From: CAZFYZ01 sp964523735
Lineage (GTDB): Bacteria > Armatimonadota > UBA5829
Assembly: GCA_964523735.1 (NCBI GenBank)
Contig: CAZFYZ010000022.1
Location: 1 to 43,251 of the forward strand
Direction: 5' to 3'
DNA: 43,251 bases
The position numbers and the translations under genes were made by a program. Below are positions 7,246 through 14,421 of the stretch, piece after piece; position 1 is the stretch's first letter; every line of letters begins with the position of its first letter. The notes under the pieces were generated by a model. It searched no databases, had not been told where the DNA came from, and worked only from the letters and a program-made list of their open reading frames with translations.

Positions 7246-8502
7246 ATGAACTACGACGTCAAGGACCTCTCGCTCGCCCCTAAGGGCAAGCTCCGCATTG
7301 AATACGCCGAACAGGAGATGCCCGTTCTGCGGCTGATCCGCGCTCGGTTTGAGAAGGAGAAGCCCCTCAAGGGAATGGTGCTTGCGGCGTGCCTCCACGT
7401 GACTACAGAGACAGCGAACCTCGCCCGCACGCTCAAGGCCGGCGGAGCCGAGGTGTTCCTCTGTGCGTCCAACCCACTCTCAACTCAGGATGATGTAGCC
7501 GCGTCACTTGTCGAAGACTTTGGTATTGCAACATTCGCCATCAAGGGCGAGGACAACGATACTTACTACAAGCACATCAACGCCGCTCTCGACGCGAAGC
7601 CGCACATCACCATGGATGATGGCGCTGATACGGTCGGCGTAATCCACTCCGATCGCAGAGACCTGATCGAGAACATCGTCGGCGGCACCGAAGAGACGAC
7701 CACCGGTGTCATTCGCCTCCGTGCTATGCAGAAGGACGGCGTCCTGGCGTATCCGATCGTCGCGGTGAACGATGCGAACACTAAGCACATGTTCGACAAC
7801 CGCTACGGCACCGGCCAGAGCAGCATCGATGGCATCATCCGCGCCACCAACGTCCTCTTCGCGGGCAAGACCCTGGTTGTCGCCGGCTACGGCTACTGCG
7901 GCAAGGGCCTCGCAATGCGCGGCAAGGGCTTGGGCGCGAAAGTCATCGTCACAGAGGTCGATCCGCTTATGGCCCTCGAAGCAGTGATGGATGGCTACCA
8001 GGTCATGCCGATGGCCGAAGCCGTCAAGATCGGCGACATCTTCTGCACCGTCACGGGCGACATCCACGTGATCCGCGAGGAGCACTGGAAAGCGATGAAG
8101 GACGGAGCCATCGTCTCGAACTCCGGCCACTTCAACGTGGAGCTTGACATCCCTGCTCTCGAGAGAATCGCAAGGAGCCGACGGACCATCCGCGACTTCA
8201 ACGAGGAGTTCACCCTGCCGAGCGGCAACCGCGTCTACCTCCTGGGCGAGGGCAGGCTGATCAATCTCGCGGCCGCGGAGGGCCATCCGGCATCGGTCAT
8301 GGACATGAGCTTTGCCAACCAGGCGCTGTGCTCGGAGTATATGGTCAAGAACCACAGCAACCTCGAGAAGGCCGTCTACTCAGTTCCGGTCGAAATCGAC
8401 AAAGAGATCGCTCGGATCAAGCTGGAATCCATGGGTGTCGATATTGACATCCTTACTCCTGAGCAGGTCAAGTACCTTGCATCATGGCAGGAAGGCACCT
8501 AG
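7246..8502 (+). CDS. ahcY: Adenosylhomocysteinase
   Basis: 418 residues, matching S-adenosyl-L-homocysteine hydrolase of the shorter bacterial/archaeal type without the insertion found in some bacteria. It splits S-adenosylhomocysteine into adenosine and homocysteine, removing the product inhibitor of methyltransferases. Visible signatures: AACLHVTTETANLARTLKAGGAEV, the substrate segment TMDDGADTV, EETTTGVIRLRAM, NDANTKHMFDNRYGTGQS and the NAD-binding VVAGYGYCGKGLAMRGKG. The C-terminal GEGRLINLAAAEGHPASVMD is fully conserved. ATG 7246 has GGAGGGA upstream. A PfkB-type kinase 1.6 kb downstream could act on the released adenosine, but that is inference. Confidence 0.96.
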   Translation: MNYDVKDLSLAPKGKLRIEYAEQEMPVLRLIRARFEKEKPLKGMVLAACLHVTTETANLARTLKAGGAEVFLCASNPLSTQDDVAASLVEDFGIATFAIKGEDNDTYYKHINAALDAKPHITMDDGADTVGVIHSDRRDLIENIVGGTEETTTGVIRLRAMQKDGVLAYPIVAVNDANTKHMFDNRYGTGQSSIDGIIRATNVLFAGKTLVVAGYGYCGKGLAMRGKGLGAKVIVTEVDPLMALEAVMDGYQVMPMAEAVKIGDIFCTVTGDIHVIREEHWKAMKDGAIVSNSGHFNVELDIPALERIARSRRTIRDFNEEFTLPSGNRVYLLGEGRLINLAAAEGHPASVMDMSFANQALCSEYMVKNHSNLEKAVYSVPVEIDKEIARIKLESMGVDIDILTPEQVKYLASWQEGT

Positions 8503-8503
8503 A

Positions 8504-8574
8504 GTTGTTGCTTCGGGGACACCCTGTCCCGAAGCCGCAGAAGTGTCGGGACAGGGTGCCCCGACACAACAAAC
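8504..8574. repeat. Inverted pair of CGGGACAGGGTG palindromes
   Basis: Two near-palindromic units of about 24 bases (8511-8534 and 8543-8567), each built on a core CGGGACAGGGTG/CACCCTGTCCCG, face each other across eight bases. Short GTTGTTG and CAACAAAC ends extend the outer pairing. The first copy starts two bases after the ahcY stop and could end its transcript. It resembles a bacterial interspersed palindromic repeat. Confidence 0.7.
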
Positions 8575-8585
8575 GTAAGGGAACT

Positions 8586-8785
8586 TGTCATTTCGAGCAG
8601 CGCGAGAAATCTGCTTTGCTCTCCTCTCTTCATAGGAGAGGGGTCGCGGGTTAGGTACACCGCCCCGAGAAGCAGATTTCTCACTCCTTCGGAAATGCGG
8701 AGCATTTCCGGTCCCTTCGTGGCGAACACGACAGCGCTGCGGAGCAGTCGCGAGTGTTCATGCCGCGATTACGTTCGAAATGACA
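8586..8785. repeat. About 200-bp structured interspersed repeat with terminal inverted repeats
   Basis: The ends are a perfect 11-bp inverted repeat: TGTCATTTCGA at 8586-8596 and TCGAAATGACA at 8775-8785. Inside, GAGAAATCTGCTT (8604-8616) pairs exactly with AAGCAGATTTCTC (8670-8682), enclosing a CTCCTCT/AGGAGAG hairpin. GGAAATGC/GCATTTCC (8691-8709) and GAACAC/GTGTTC (8724-8759) form further stems. No ORF is present. The same tail opens the window at 1-10. Similar TGTCATTTCGAG-type repeats are, to my recollection, widespread in bacterial genomes. Confidence 0.75.
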
Positions 8786-8809
8786 TCTTTCACGGCTGAT
8801 CAGTAACCA

Positions 8810-9371
8810 ATGATCGACCACGATGAGATAACCAGACTCACCTGCGAGTACGGCGGGGAGTGGGGCACCAAGCACGCTGAGCGGCTGATGCACCTCGTCG
8901 ACGAGCTTGCTGATGGGCAGGCGTATGACCGCGAGGTCGTCTGGCTTGCCGCCTACCTGCATGACTGGGGCGGATTACGAGCCTTGGCTGACGCCCGGCG
9001 TAGAGCATTACGACCGTTCAGTCGAAGTCGTGCGCGAGTTCCTGACAGAGCACAATAGCCCGCCGGACCTGATGAACCGTGTGCTGGAGTGCATCCATTA
9101 CCACCACGGCGGGCCGGAGGACCGAAGCCTCGAATCCAGGCTGTTCACCGATGCCGATGCCCTGGATCTGCTAGGCGTGGCCGGGTTTGCTCGCTGCTTC
9201 GCGATGGCGCATCGCGATCTGCAGGGCGGGATCGGGCTGGTCAGGAAGTACCGCGACTTGAGCGTGAAGGCGATCTCGACCGAGAAGGGTCGAGAGATGG
9301 CCGCGAAGCGTATAGAAGAGACCGACAACCTCATCCGGCAGCTCGAAGAAGAGCTCTTCGGCATCTACTAG
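8810..9371 (+). pseudogene. HD-domain phosphohydrolase, frameshifted
   Basis: Two reading frames together give one HD-superfamily protein of about 186 residues. The first (from ATG 8810) carries the metal-binding His of TKHAERLMHLVDEL and the HD of AAYLHDWG. The second continues naturally as ADYEPWLTPGVEHYDRSVEVV... through VLECIHYHHGG and DADALDLLG to the stop at 9371. The frame changes at the GGGG near 8964-8968, and removing one base restores the frame. This is either a recent inactivating mutation or a consensus error in the assembly. HD proteins cleave phosphate esters or nucleotides; the substrate is unknown. The family resemblance is to uncharacterised small HD proteins. Confidence 0.8.
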
Positions 9372-9377
9372 AGCTTA

Positions 9378-10148
9378 ATGGAATCAGCAGTGACGGACCT
9401 TGCGCATATTTCCATACTCGACGTGAAAATCCACCGGGTGGATATGCCCGGAACGCTGGACCTGATCCGCGGATTCATCGCAAGCGGAAAGCCGCACCTG
9501 ATAGTGACGGCCGACGCCTCGGGGCTCGTAATGGCTCAGAGCGACGATGAACTCAAGCAGATCATCAACGGTGCCGACCTGGTCACGCCGGATAGCGCCG
9601 GGTTGCTGCTGGCATCGAAGCTCTTGGGCGACCCGCTAACGGATCGAGTGAGTGGGGTAGATATCTCGCGCGAACTGTGCCGTATCGCGGCGGAGGACGG
9701 CTTCGGGGTCTTCCTCTTCGGTGCTGCGCCAGAAATCGCCGATGAGGCCGCCCAGAAGCTCAAAGAGCAGTACCCGGGGCTGACGATCGCGGGGACCAGG
9801 AATGGGTTCTTTTCTGATGATGAGACGTCGGAGATCGTCCGGCAGATACGAGAGTCCGGAGCTAAGGCGCTTCTGGTCGCGCTGGGAATCCCCAAGCAGG
9901 AGAAGTGGATTCGCGATAACATAAACGATCTGGGCGTGTGCGTTGCGATGGGAGTTGGCGGCACGCTGGACGTATTCAGCGGCAGGGCTAAAAGAGCCCC
10001 GAAATGGATGCAGAAGCACGGGCTGGAGTGGCTCTATCGCCTCGCCCAGAACCCGAAGAAGCTGTCCAAAGTGGCTACACTGCCGAGATTTCTGGCGATG
10101 GTCGTAAGGGAGAGAAGTGGAAAGTGGAAAATGGAGAGTGGAAAGTAG
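9378..10148 (+). CDS. WecG/TagA/CpsF-family glycosyltransferase
   Basis: 256 residues of the GT26 family, which transfer a sugar (for example N-acetylmannosamine or its acid) to a lipid-linked acceptor at the inner membrane face. Typical segments are the early LIVTADASGLVMAQSDDEL, ADLVTPDSAGLLLASKLLG, VFLFGAAPEIADEAA, VALGIPKQEKWI and VAMGVGGTLDVFSGRAKRAPKWMQKHGLEWLYRLAQNP-like end. The last residues RSGKWKMESGK are translated from the GGAAAGT heptad array at 10112-10153, so the C-terminal tail was added by the repeat. The stop lies inside the array. The gene begins seven bases after the HD reading frame ends and overlaps the PfkB gene. Confidence 0.9.
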   Translation: MESAVTDLAHISILDVKIHRVDMPGTLDLIRGFIASGKPHLIVTADASGLVMAQSDDELKQIINGADLVTPDSAGLLLASKLLGDPLTDRVSGVDISRELCRIAAEDGFGVFLFGAAPEIADEAAQKLKEQYPGLTIAGTRNGFFSDDETSEIVRQIRESGAKALLVALGIPKQEKWIRDNINDLGVCVAMGVGGTLDVFSGRAKRAPKWMQKHGLEWLYRLAQNPKKLSKVATLPRFLAMVVRERSGKWKMESGK

Positions 10149-10153
10149 GGAAT
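10112..10153 (+). repeat. Heptad array, GGAAAGT type, inside a gene overlap
   Basis: Six contiguous 7-bp units close to GGAAAGT. The array encodes the end of the glycosyltransferase in one frame and the likely start of the PfkB kinase in another. Because 7 is not a multiple of 3, each added unit shifts the frame. Confidence 0.75.
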
Positions 10154-11065
10154 GAGGTCCTCATAGTCGGCAGCGTCGCGCTGGACTCGGTCGAGACGCC
10201 TTCCGGAAAGGTCGAGCGTGCTCTGGGTGGCGCCGCGGTGTATTCGTCGGTTGCTGCCAGTTTCTTCGCGCCTGTGCGGCTGGTGGGAGTCGTTGGCGAT
10301 GACTTCCCCGAGGAGCACGTGGCGTTTCTGGGCTCCCGCCGGATCGACACCAGGGGTCTGCAATATATCCCCGGCGGAAAGACCTTTCACTGGGCGGGCG
10401 CTTACTTCGGCGATATGAACCAGGCCGAAACGAAGATCACCGAGCTCAACGTTTTCGAGAGCTTCCGCCCCGATCTGCCTGATGACTATCGCTCATCCAA
10501 GTTCGTATTCCTGGCCAACATAGACCCTGACCTCCAGCTCCAGGTGCTTGACCAGATCACGTCGCCTACGCTCACTGCCTGCGACACAATGAACTTCTGG
10601 ATCACCGGCAAGAGATCTTCCCTCCTCAAGGTGCTGCGGCGGGTCGATGTCCTCTTTATCAACGACGCCGAAGCGCGCCAGCTTACTGGAATAACGAACC
10701 TGAACCTGGCGGCAAGCGAACTCCACAAGTTTGGCCCGAAGTATGTTGTCGTCAAGAAGGGCGAGCACGGCGCCGTCCTCTTCTGCGACGGCAGTGGATG
10801 CTTCACGGCGGCTTCCTATCCTCTTTACGAAGTGGCAGACCCCACCGGCGCGGGCGACAGCTTCGCGGGCGGGTTCATGGGCTATCTGGCCAAGACTGGC
10901 GAGCTGACTGATGCCAACCTCAGGCGCGCAGTCATCTACGGCAGCACTCTCGCCTCATTCGACGTTCAGGATTTCAGCCTCAACCGGTTCAAGCGACTGA
11001 CGATGGACGAGATCGACGGCAGGTTCCAGGAGTTCCGACAGATCGTCCATTTCGATCCGGCGTAG
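10124..11065 (+). CDS. PfkB-family carbohydrate/nucleoside kinase
   Basis: About 313 residues of the ribokinase/PfkB family. The C-terminal signature DPTGAGDSFAGGFMGYL contains the catalytic Asp245 and the anion-hole glycines; the N-terminal GGAAVYSSVAASFF and VGVVGDDF segments are also typical. Family members phosphorylate sugars or adenosine. AhcY upstream makes adenosine a possible substrate, but the sequence does not decide it. Start choice: the open frame extends to 10004 inside the upstream gene, yet homology begins at EVLIVGSVALDS. GTG 10124, inside the heptad array and 11 bases after AGGGAG, is the best start. It overlaps the upstream gene by 25 bases. Confidence 0.85.
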   Translation: MENGEWKVGNEVLIVGSVALDSVETPSGKVERALGGAAVYSSVAASFFAPVRLVGVVGDDFPEEHVAFLGSRRIDTRGLQYIPGGKTFHWAGAYFGDMNQAETKITELNVFESFRPDLPDDYRSSKFVFLANIDPDLQLQVLDQITSPTLTACDTMNFWITGKRSSLLKVLRRVDVLFINDAEARQLTGITNLNLAASELHKFGPKYVVVKKGEHGAVLFCDGSGCFTAASYPLYEVADPTGAGDSFAGGFMGYLAKTGELTDANLRRAVIYGSTLASFDVQDFSLNRFKRLTMDEIDGRFQEFRQIVHFDPA

Positions 11066-11170
11066 GAAGGCCCCATCACGGAATCACGAAAGCGAGAGAG
11101 CACGAAAGAGGCTGCTCTTCCCATCGCCGAGGGCGGAAATGTAGCAGCGCAAGCAGGGGCCGTTAGGCGC

Positions 11171-11875
11171 TTGGTGGCGGACCTCTGGAACGGTGCGCTG
11201 GACCTCGTCTACCCTCCATTCTGCGTCGCGTGTAAGCAGTCCAGTGGGAGCTATCTCTGCGAGGCGTGCCTGGAGAAAATCGTTCTCCTCAAGCCTCCCT
11301 ACTGCCGGAAATGCGGCGGACTGTGTCCCGGCAACGTATACCTGTGCCCTGATTGTCTTGTCCGGGAATACGCCTTTGACTCGGCCTGCAGCGCCGGAGT
11401 CTATGAGGGAGCGCTCCAGGAAGCAATCCACGCGCTGAAGTACGGTGGCCACATCGCGCTTGCCGACCCCCTGGCCGGGCTGATGATCCGCGCGTTCCCC
11501 ACTACCTTCCTGGCGAGGCACACCGACGTTGTGGTCGCCGTGCCGATCCATCACTCGCGGCTTCTGGAGCGCGGGTTCAACCAATCAGAGGAGCTTGCCC
11601 GCCGACTCTGCAAGGCTGTACCGCTTCCGATGGAGTCGGGAGTGCTTGTCTGCCGGCGCATGACCTCGCATCAGGCTCGTCTGCCCAAGGAAGCGCGTGC
11701 GGAGAACATCGAGAATGCCTTCGAGGTAAGGAACGCGCGGCCTATACGTGGCAAGCGCGTGCTTGTTGTGGATGACGTCTTCACCACGGGCGCCACTATG
11801 AACGAAGCAGCTCGAGTGCTGCGCGATGCGGGGGCGGTGGAAGTTCGGGGATTCACGCTCGCCAGAAGCATATAG
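11171..11875 (+). CDS. comF: ComF-family protein (phosphoribosyltransferase-like)
   Basis: 234 residues. The N-terminal part has a cysteine cluster (CVAC, YLCEACL, CRKCGGLCPG and LCPDCL, residues about 18-70) resembling a zinc ribbon. The C-terminal half is a type I phosphoribosyltransferase fold ending with the PRPP motif VLVVDDVFTTGAT. ComF proteins take part in natural DNA uptake in some bacteria; elsewhere their role is unknown. The start may be TTG 11171 or GTG 11174; neither has a strong ribosome-binding site. The 105 bases after pfkB are open in the same frame, but no start codon is there. A terminator follows. Confidence 0.88.
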   Translation: MVADLWNGALDLVYPPFCVACKQSSGSYLCEACLEKIVLLKPPYCRKCGGLCPGNVYLCPDCLVREYAFDSACSAGVYEGALQEAIHALKYGGHIALADPLAGLMIRAFPTTFLARHTDVVVAVPIHHSRLLERGFNQSEELARRLCKAVPLPMESGVLVCRRMTSHQARLPKEARAENIENAFEVRNARPIRGKRVLVVDDVFTTGATMNEAARVLRDAGAVEVRGFTLARSI

Positions 11876-11921
11876 ACTCGCGCCTTCGTGAACGCGGTGA
11901 CAACTAGTGACAGTACATACA

Positions 11922-11952
11922 AATGCCCCAAGCCACAAGGCCGTGGGGCATT
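11922..11952. terminator. Bidirectional terminator between comF and csp
   Basis: AATGCCCCA at 11922-11930 pairs perfectly with TGGGGCATT at 11944-11952, with an inner GCC/GGC pair. TTCTTTTG follows on the plus strand and a short T-tract on the minus strand. It sits between the convergent comF and cold-shock genes. Confidence 0.85.
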
Positions 11953-11971
11953 CTTTTGTCTACTGCTGGCT

Positions 11972-12187
11972 TTAGCCGATTGCGGCTTCGGCAGACTGAA
12001 CGTTGGATGCCTGTGGCCCCTTGGGACCATCGGACACCTCGAACTCAACCTTCTGCCCTTCGCGCAAAGTCTTGCGGCCATCCATCATGATAGCGGAGTA
12101 ATGGACAAACAGGTCATTACCTTCCTCCGTTGCGATGAAGCCGTAGCCTTTGGCATCGTTGAACCACTTGACGACACCCGTAAGCAC
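11972..12187 (-). CDS. Cold-shock domain protein
   Basis: 71 residues, one complete cold-shock domain. RNA-binding motifs are KGYGFIA (RNP1) and DLFVHYSAI (RNP2), in an otherwise canonical order from TGVVKWFND to GPQASNV. It binds single-stranded RNA/DNA in the cytoplasm as an RNA chaperone. The start is GTG, with AAGGAGG upstream on the minus strand. The 190-base region between it and hspR holds no other gene and would contain its leader. Confidence 0.95.
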   Translation of the reverse strand: MLTGVVKWFNDAKGYGFIATEEGNDLFVHYSAIMMDGRKTLREGQKVEFEVSDGPKGPQASNVQSAEAAIG

Positions 12188-12379
12188 TACCCTTACCCTC
12201 CTTTGCCTATTACACGATCAAAGATCGATCAGGATCAGGCATGCGCTTTCAGCAACAGGTGTCTCTGTCTCAGCCCTAACTTCTCCACATCGCCGGATGT
12301 TGCTGACGAGGTTTGGAAAACGGTTCCATTACGACTGCCGTGGAGCCATCCTGGTCGCGAGTTCGCACGCTAAACCCCG

Positions 12380-12760
12380 CTAACCACTACTAAAGTTCTC
12401 CAGTCTCCTCGCTTGTTCCTCCATGAGTCTACGCATTCGCTCGATTTCTGACTCCATGTTTTCCTGCAACTTTTCGATCTTGTCCAACAAGTCAAGAATC
12501 ACTTCCACACCTGCGAGGTTTACACCCAAGTCCTGGGTCAGGCGTTGTATTTGTTGAAGTCGCTCTATGTCAGCAACCGAGTACATCCGGTTCTTGCTCG
12601 AAATTCTGGCCGGGCGGACCAAGCCCAGCCGTTCGTACATGCGCAGAGTCTGAGGATGCAGTTCGCACAGGCGTGCCGCCACACCTATCATATATAGTGG
12701 CTCGTCTTTGTCCACGTTTGTAAGTACCGGTTCTTCTCGGCTTATTCGCAACATAGTCAT
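12380..12760 (-). CDS. hspR: HspR, MerR-family heat-shock repressor
   Basis: 126 residues. The N-terminal winged helix reads YMIGVAARLCELHPQTLRMYERLGLVRPAR..NRMYSVADIERLQQIQRLTQDLGVNLAGVEVIL, which is HspR. A coiled coil of about 35 residues follows (DLLDKIEKLQENMESEIERMRRL). HspR represses chaperone genes by binding HAIR sites and uses DnaK as co-repressor in actinobacteria. It is the last gene of the dnaK-hsp20-dnaJ-hspR order, and a HAIR-like operator overlaps the dnaK promoter, which fits autoregulation. ATG 12760 starts 64 bases after dnaJ ends. Confidence 0.94.
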   Translation of the reverse strand: MTMLRISREEPVLTNVDKDEPLYMIGVAARLCELHPQTLRMYERLGLVRPARISSKNRMYSVADIERLQQIQRLTQDLGVNLAGVEVILDLLDKIEKLQENMESEIERMRRLMEEQARRLENFSSG

Positions 12761-12824
12761 CGCCTCGATGTGAGATCAAGAAGTCCGAGGTGGAAAGTCC
12801 GACTTCGGGCCACCGATCGCAGGG

Positions 12825-13787
12825 TCAAGACCTCTCGTCCCGGATGCCTCTGATCTGCTCTAGTAAACCCTTTTCCTTGTCAGATATCTTCTCCGGCACA
12901 TGGACACGGATCTTGGCATACATGTTGCCGCGTTTGTTCTCGTGCAACTTCGGCATCCCCTGCCCGGGTAAGCGGAAGGTCCTGCCACCGGACGTGCCGG
13001 GCGGTATCTTCATCGTTACTCTTCCCGAAGGCGTGGGCACACAAGCCTCGCCGCCGAGAGCAGCAACGACATAGTCTACAGGGACATCGACATACAGATC
13101 ATCTTCACGGCGCTCGAACATCGGATGCGGCCGCACTTTGATCGTGATCAGCAGATCGCCGCGCCCACCCCTGCCATCTTCGCCCTGGTTGGCCAGGCGC
13201 ATCTTCTGTCCGTCCTTCACTCCCTTTGGTATGGTGAGCTGGATGCGCCTGCCGTTGACCGCGAACTCCTTCTGCGCTCCGAGATACGCATCCTCGAACG
13301 GTATCTCCAGCTCCGCTTCGACGTTGCGGCCCTTTGTCGGCGCTCTGCGGGCGGAACGTTGGCCACCGGCAGCCGTTCGAGGCCCGGGTCGCCCTGCGCC
13401 AAAGAGCATCTCGAAGAAGTCGCTGAAGCCTGATTCTCCGCCTACGTCATAGCGATCTCCGCGTCCGGCAGATCGCCCAAAGTCCCCAAAGTCGAACGTA
13501 AAGCCTTCCCAACCCGGCGGAACTCCGCCAGGCCCGGGTCCTCCGCCAGCACCTACCTGCTCCCAATACTGCCCGTACTGATCGTACTTCTGCCGCTTCT
13601 CCTTGTCGGTGAGAACCTCGTTTGCCTCACTGATCTCCTTAAAGCGCTCCTCGGAGGCTTTGTCTCCGGGGTTGACGTCCGGATGGTACTTGCGCGCGAG
13701 CTTACGGAATGCGGCCTTGATGTCTTTCTCAGACGCATTCCGGTCAACGCCAAGGATCTTATAGTAGTCTTTGAATGGTGCGGGCAT
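12825..13787 (-). CDS. DnaJ-type co-chaperone without zinc finger (CbpA-like)
   Basis: 320 residues. The J domain (about 6-70) has the HPD motif at residues 35-37. A Gly-rich linker (about 80-150, with many GG and GR) and a DnaJ C-terminal substrate-binding region follow. The cysteine zinc finger of classical DnaJ (CXXCXGXG repeats) is absent, so this is a type B, CbpA-like J protein. It stimulates the DnaK ATPase and delivers clients. It lies third in the dnaK operon, with a heptad inverted repeat just before its start. Confidence 0.94.
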   Translation of the reverse strand: MPAPFKDYYKILGVDRNASEKDIKAAFRKLARKYHPDVNPGDKASEERFKEISEANEVLTDKEKRQKYDQYGQYWEQVGAGGGPGPGGVPPGWEGFTFDFGDFGRSAGRGDRYDVGGESGFSDFFEMLFGAGRPGPRTAAGGQRSARRAPTKGRNVEAELEIPFEDAYLGAQKEFAVNGRRIQLTIPKGVKDGQKMRLANQGEDGRGGRGDLLITIKVRPHPMFERREDDLYVDVPVDYVVAALGGEACVPTPSGRVTMKIPPGTSGGRTFRLPGQGMPKLHENKRGNMYAKIRVHVPEKISDKEKGLLEQIRGIRDERS

Positions 13788-13798
13788 GGGCTTATCGG

Positions 13799-13870
13799 GT
13801 TATGAGTTATGAGTTTTGAGTTGAGGGCAGTGCCCAGGCAACTCAAAACTCAACACTCATAGCTCAAAAC
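13799..13870. repeat. Heptad inverted-repeat element (short spacer), hsp20-dnaJ gap
   Basis: Left arm of GTTNTGA units from 13799 and right arm of AACTCAA-type units from 13840 to 13870, separated by a short spacer that contains GGGC/GCCC. The arms are reverse complements, so the transcript could fold into a long hairpin between hsp20 and dnaJ. Confidence 0.85.
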
Positions 13871-13873
13871 GCT

Positions 13874-14311
13874 TTACTCTGCTTTGATCTCAATCTTCTT
13901 CGGTGTTACTTCTTCGGCTTTTGGAACGACGATCTCGAGGATGCCGTCCTTGTAGGTTGCTTTGACCTTGTCCGGCTGGACCGGAACGCCGATTGAGAAC
14001 GACCTCTGGAACGGCCCGTACGGTCGTTCGACGCGTAGATACTGATCCTTTGCCTCTGTGTCGAACTTGCGCTCGCCGCGGACTGCAAGCGACTCCGACG
14101 TCACCTCGACGTCGATGTCCTCTCGCTTCAGTCCCGGCAGCTCAGCCCGGACAACCAGGTCGGTCGCGGTCTCAAGAATGTCCACGACCGGCGCCCAGGT
14201 CCGACTTGAGGCCGATTCGCCTTCGTGGCGGCCTGCCTGCTCCGTAAAGATTCTGTTGATACGGTCCTGCAATACGCTCAGGTCTCTAAATGGGTCCCAT
14301 CTGCTGATCAT
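13874..14311 (-). CDS. Small heat-shock protein Hsp20 (alpha-crystallin family)
   Basis: 145 residues. The alpha-crystallin domain runs from about residue 40 to 135. Typical elements are WAPVVDILETATDLVVRAELPGLKREDIDVEV, the R-rich VERPYGPFQRSFSIGVPV strand and the A-x-x-x-G-x-L segment (ATYKDGILEIVVPKAEE). Small heat-shock proteins hold unfolding proteins for DnaK without using ATP. It takes the place in the operon where grpE sits in many dnaK operons. Heptad elements lie on both sides. Confidence 0.95.
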   Translation of the reverse strand: MISRWDPFRDLSVLQDRINRIFTEQAGRHEGESASSRTWAPVVDILETATDLVVRAELPGLKREDIDVEVTSESLAVRGERKFDTEAKDQYLRVERPYGPFQRSFSIGVPVQPDKVKATYKDGILEIVVPKAEEVTPKKIEIKAE

Positions 14312-14329
14312 GGCAATCTCCTTTCGAGA

Positions 14330-14415
14330 GTTATGAGTTGTGAGTTCTGAGTTTTGAGTTGAGCAATGACTTGGACAAACGCCAACTCATAACTCAACAC
14401 TCAAAACTCAAAACT
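14330..14415. repeat. Heptad inverted-repeat element (short spacer), dnaK-hsp20 gap
   Basis: Five units of GTTNTGA type (14330-14364), a spacer of about 19 bases, then AACTCAA-type units (14384-14415). The element fills the whole space between hsp20 and dnaK. Confidence 0.88.
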
Positions 14416-14421
14416 AGATTC

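Noticed and set aside
13799..14415. Heptad arms (TTTGAGT/ACTCAAA) as HspR HAIR operators inside the dnaK operon
   Set aside because: The half-sites look similar to HAIR, but the spacing is not 7 bases and the same arms occur at tldD-tldE and other unrelated places.
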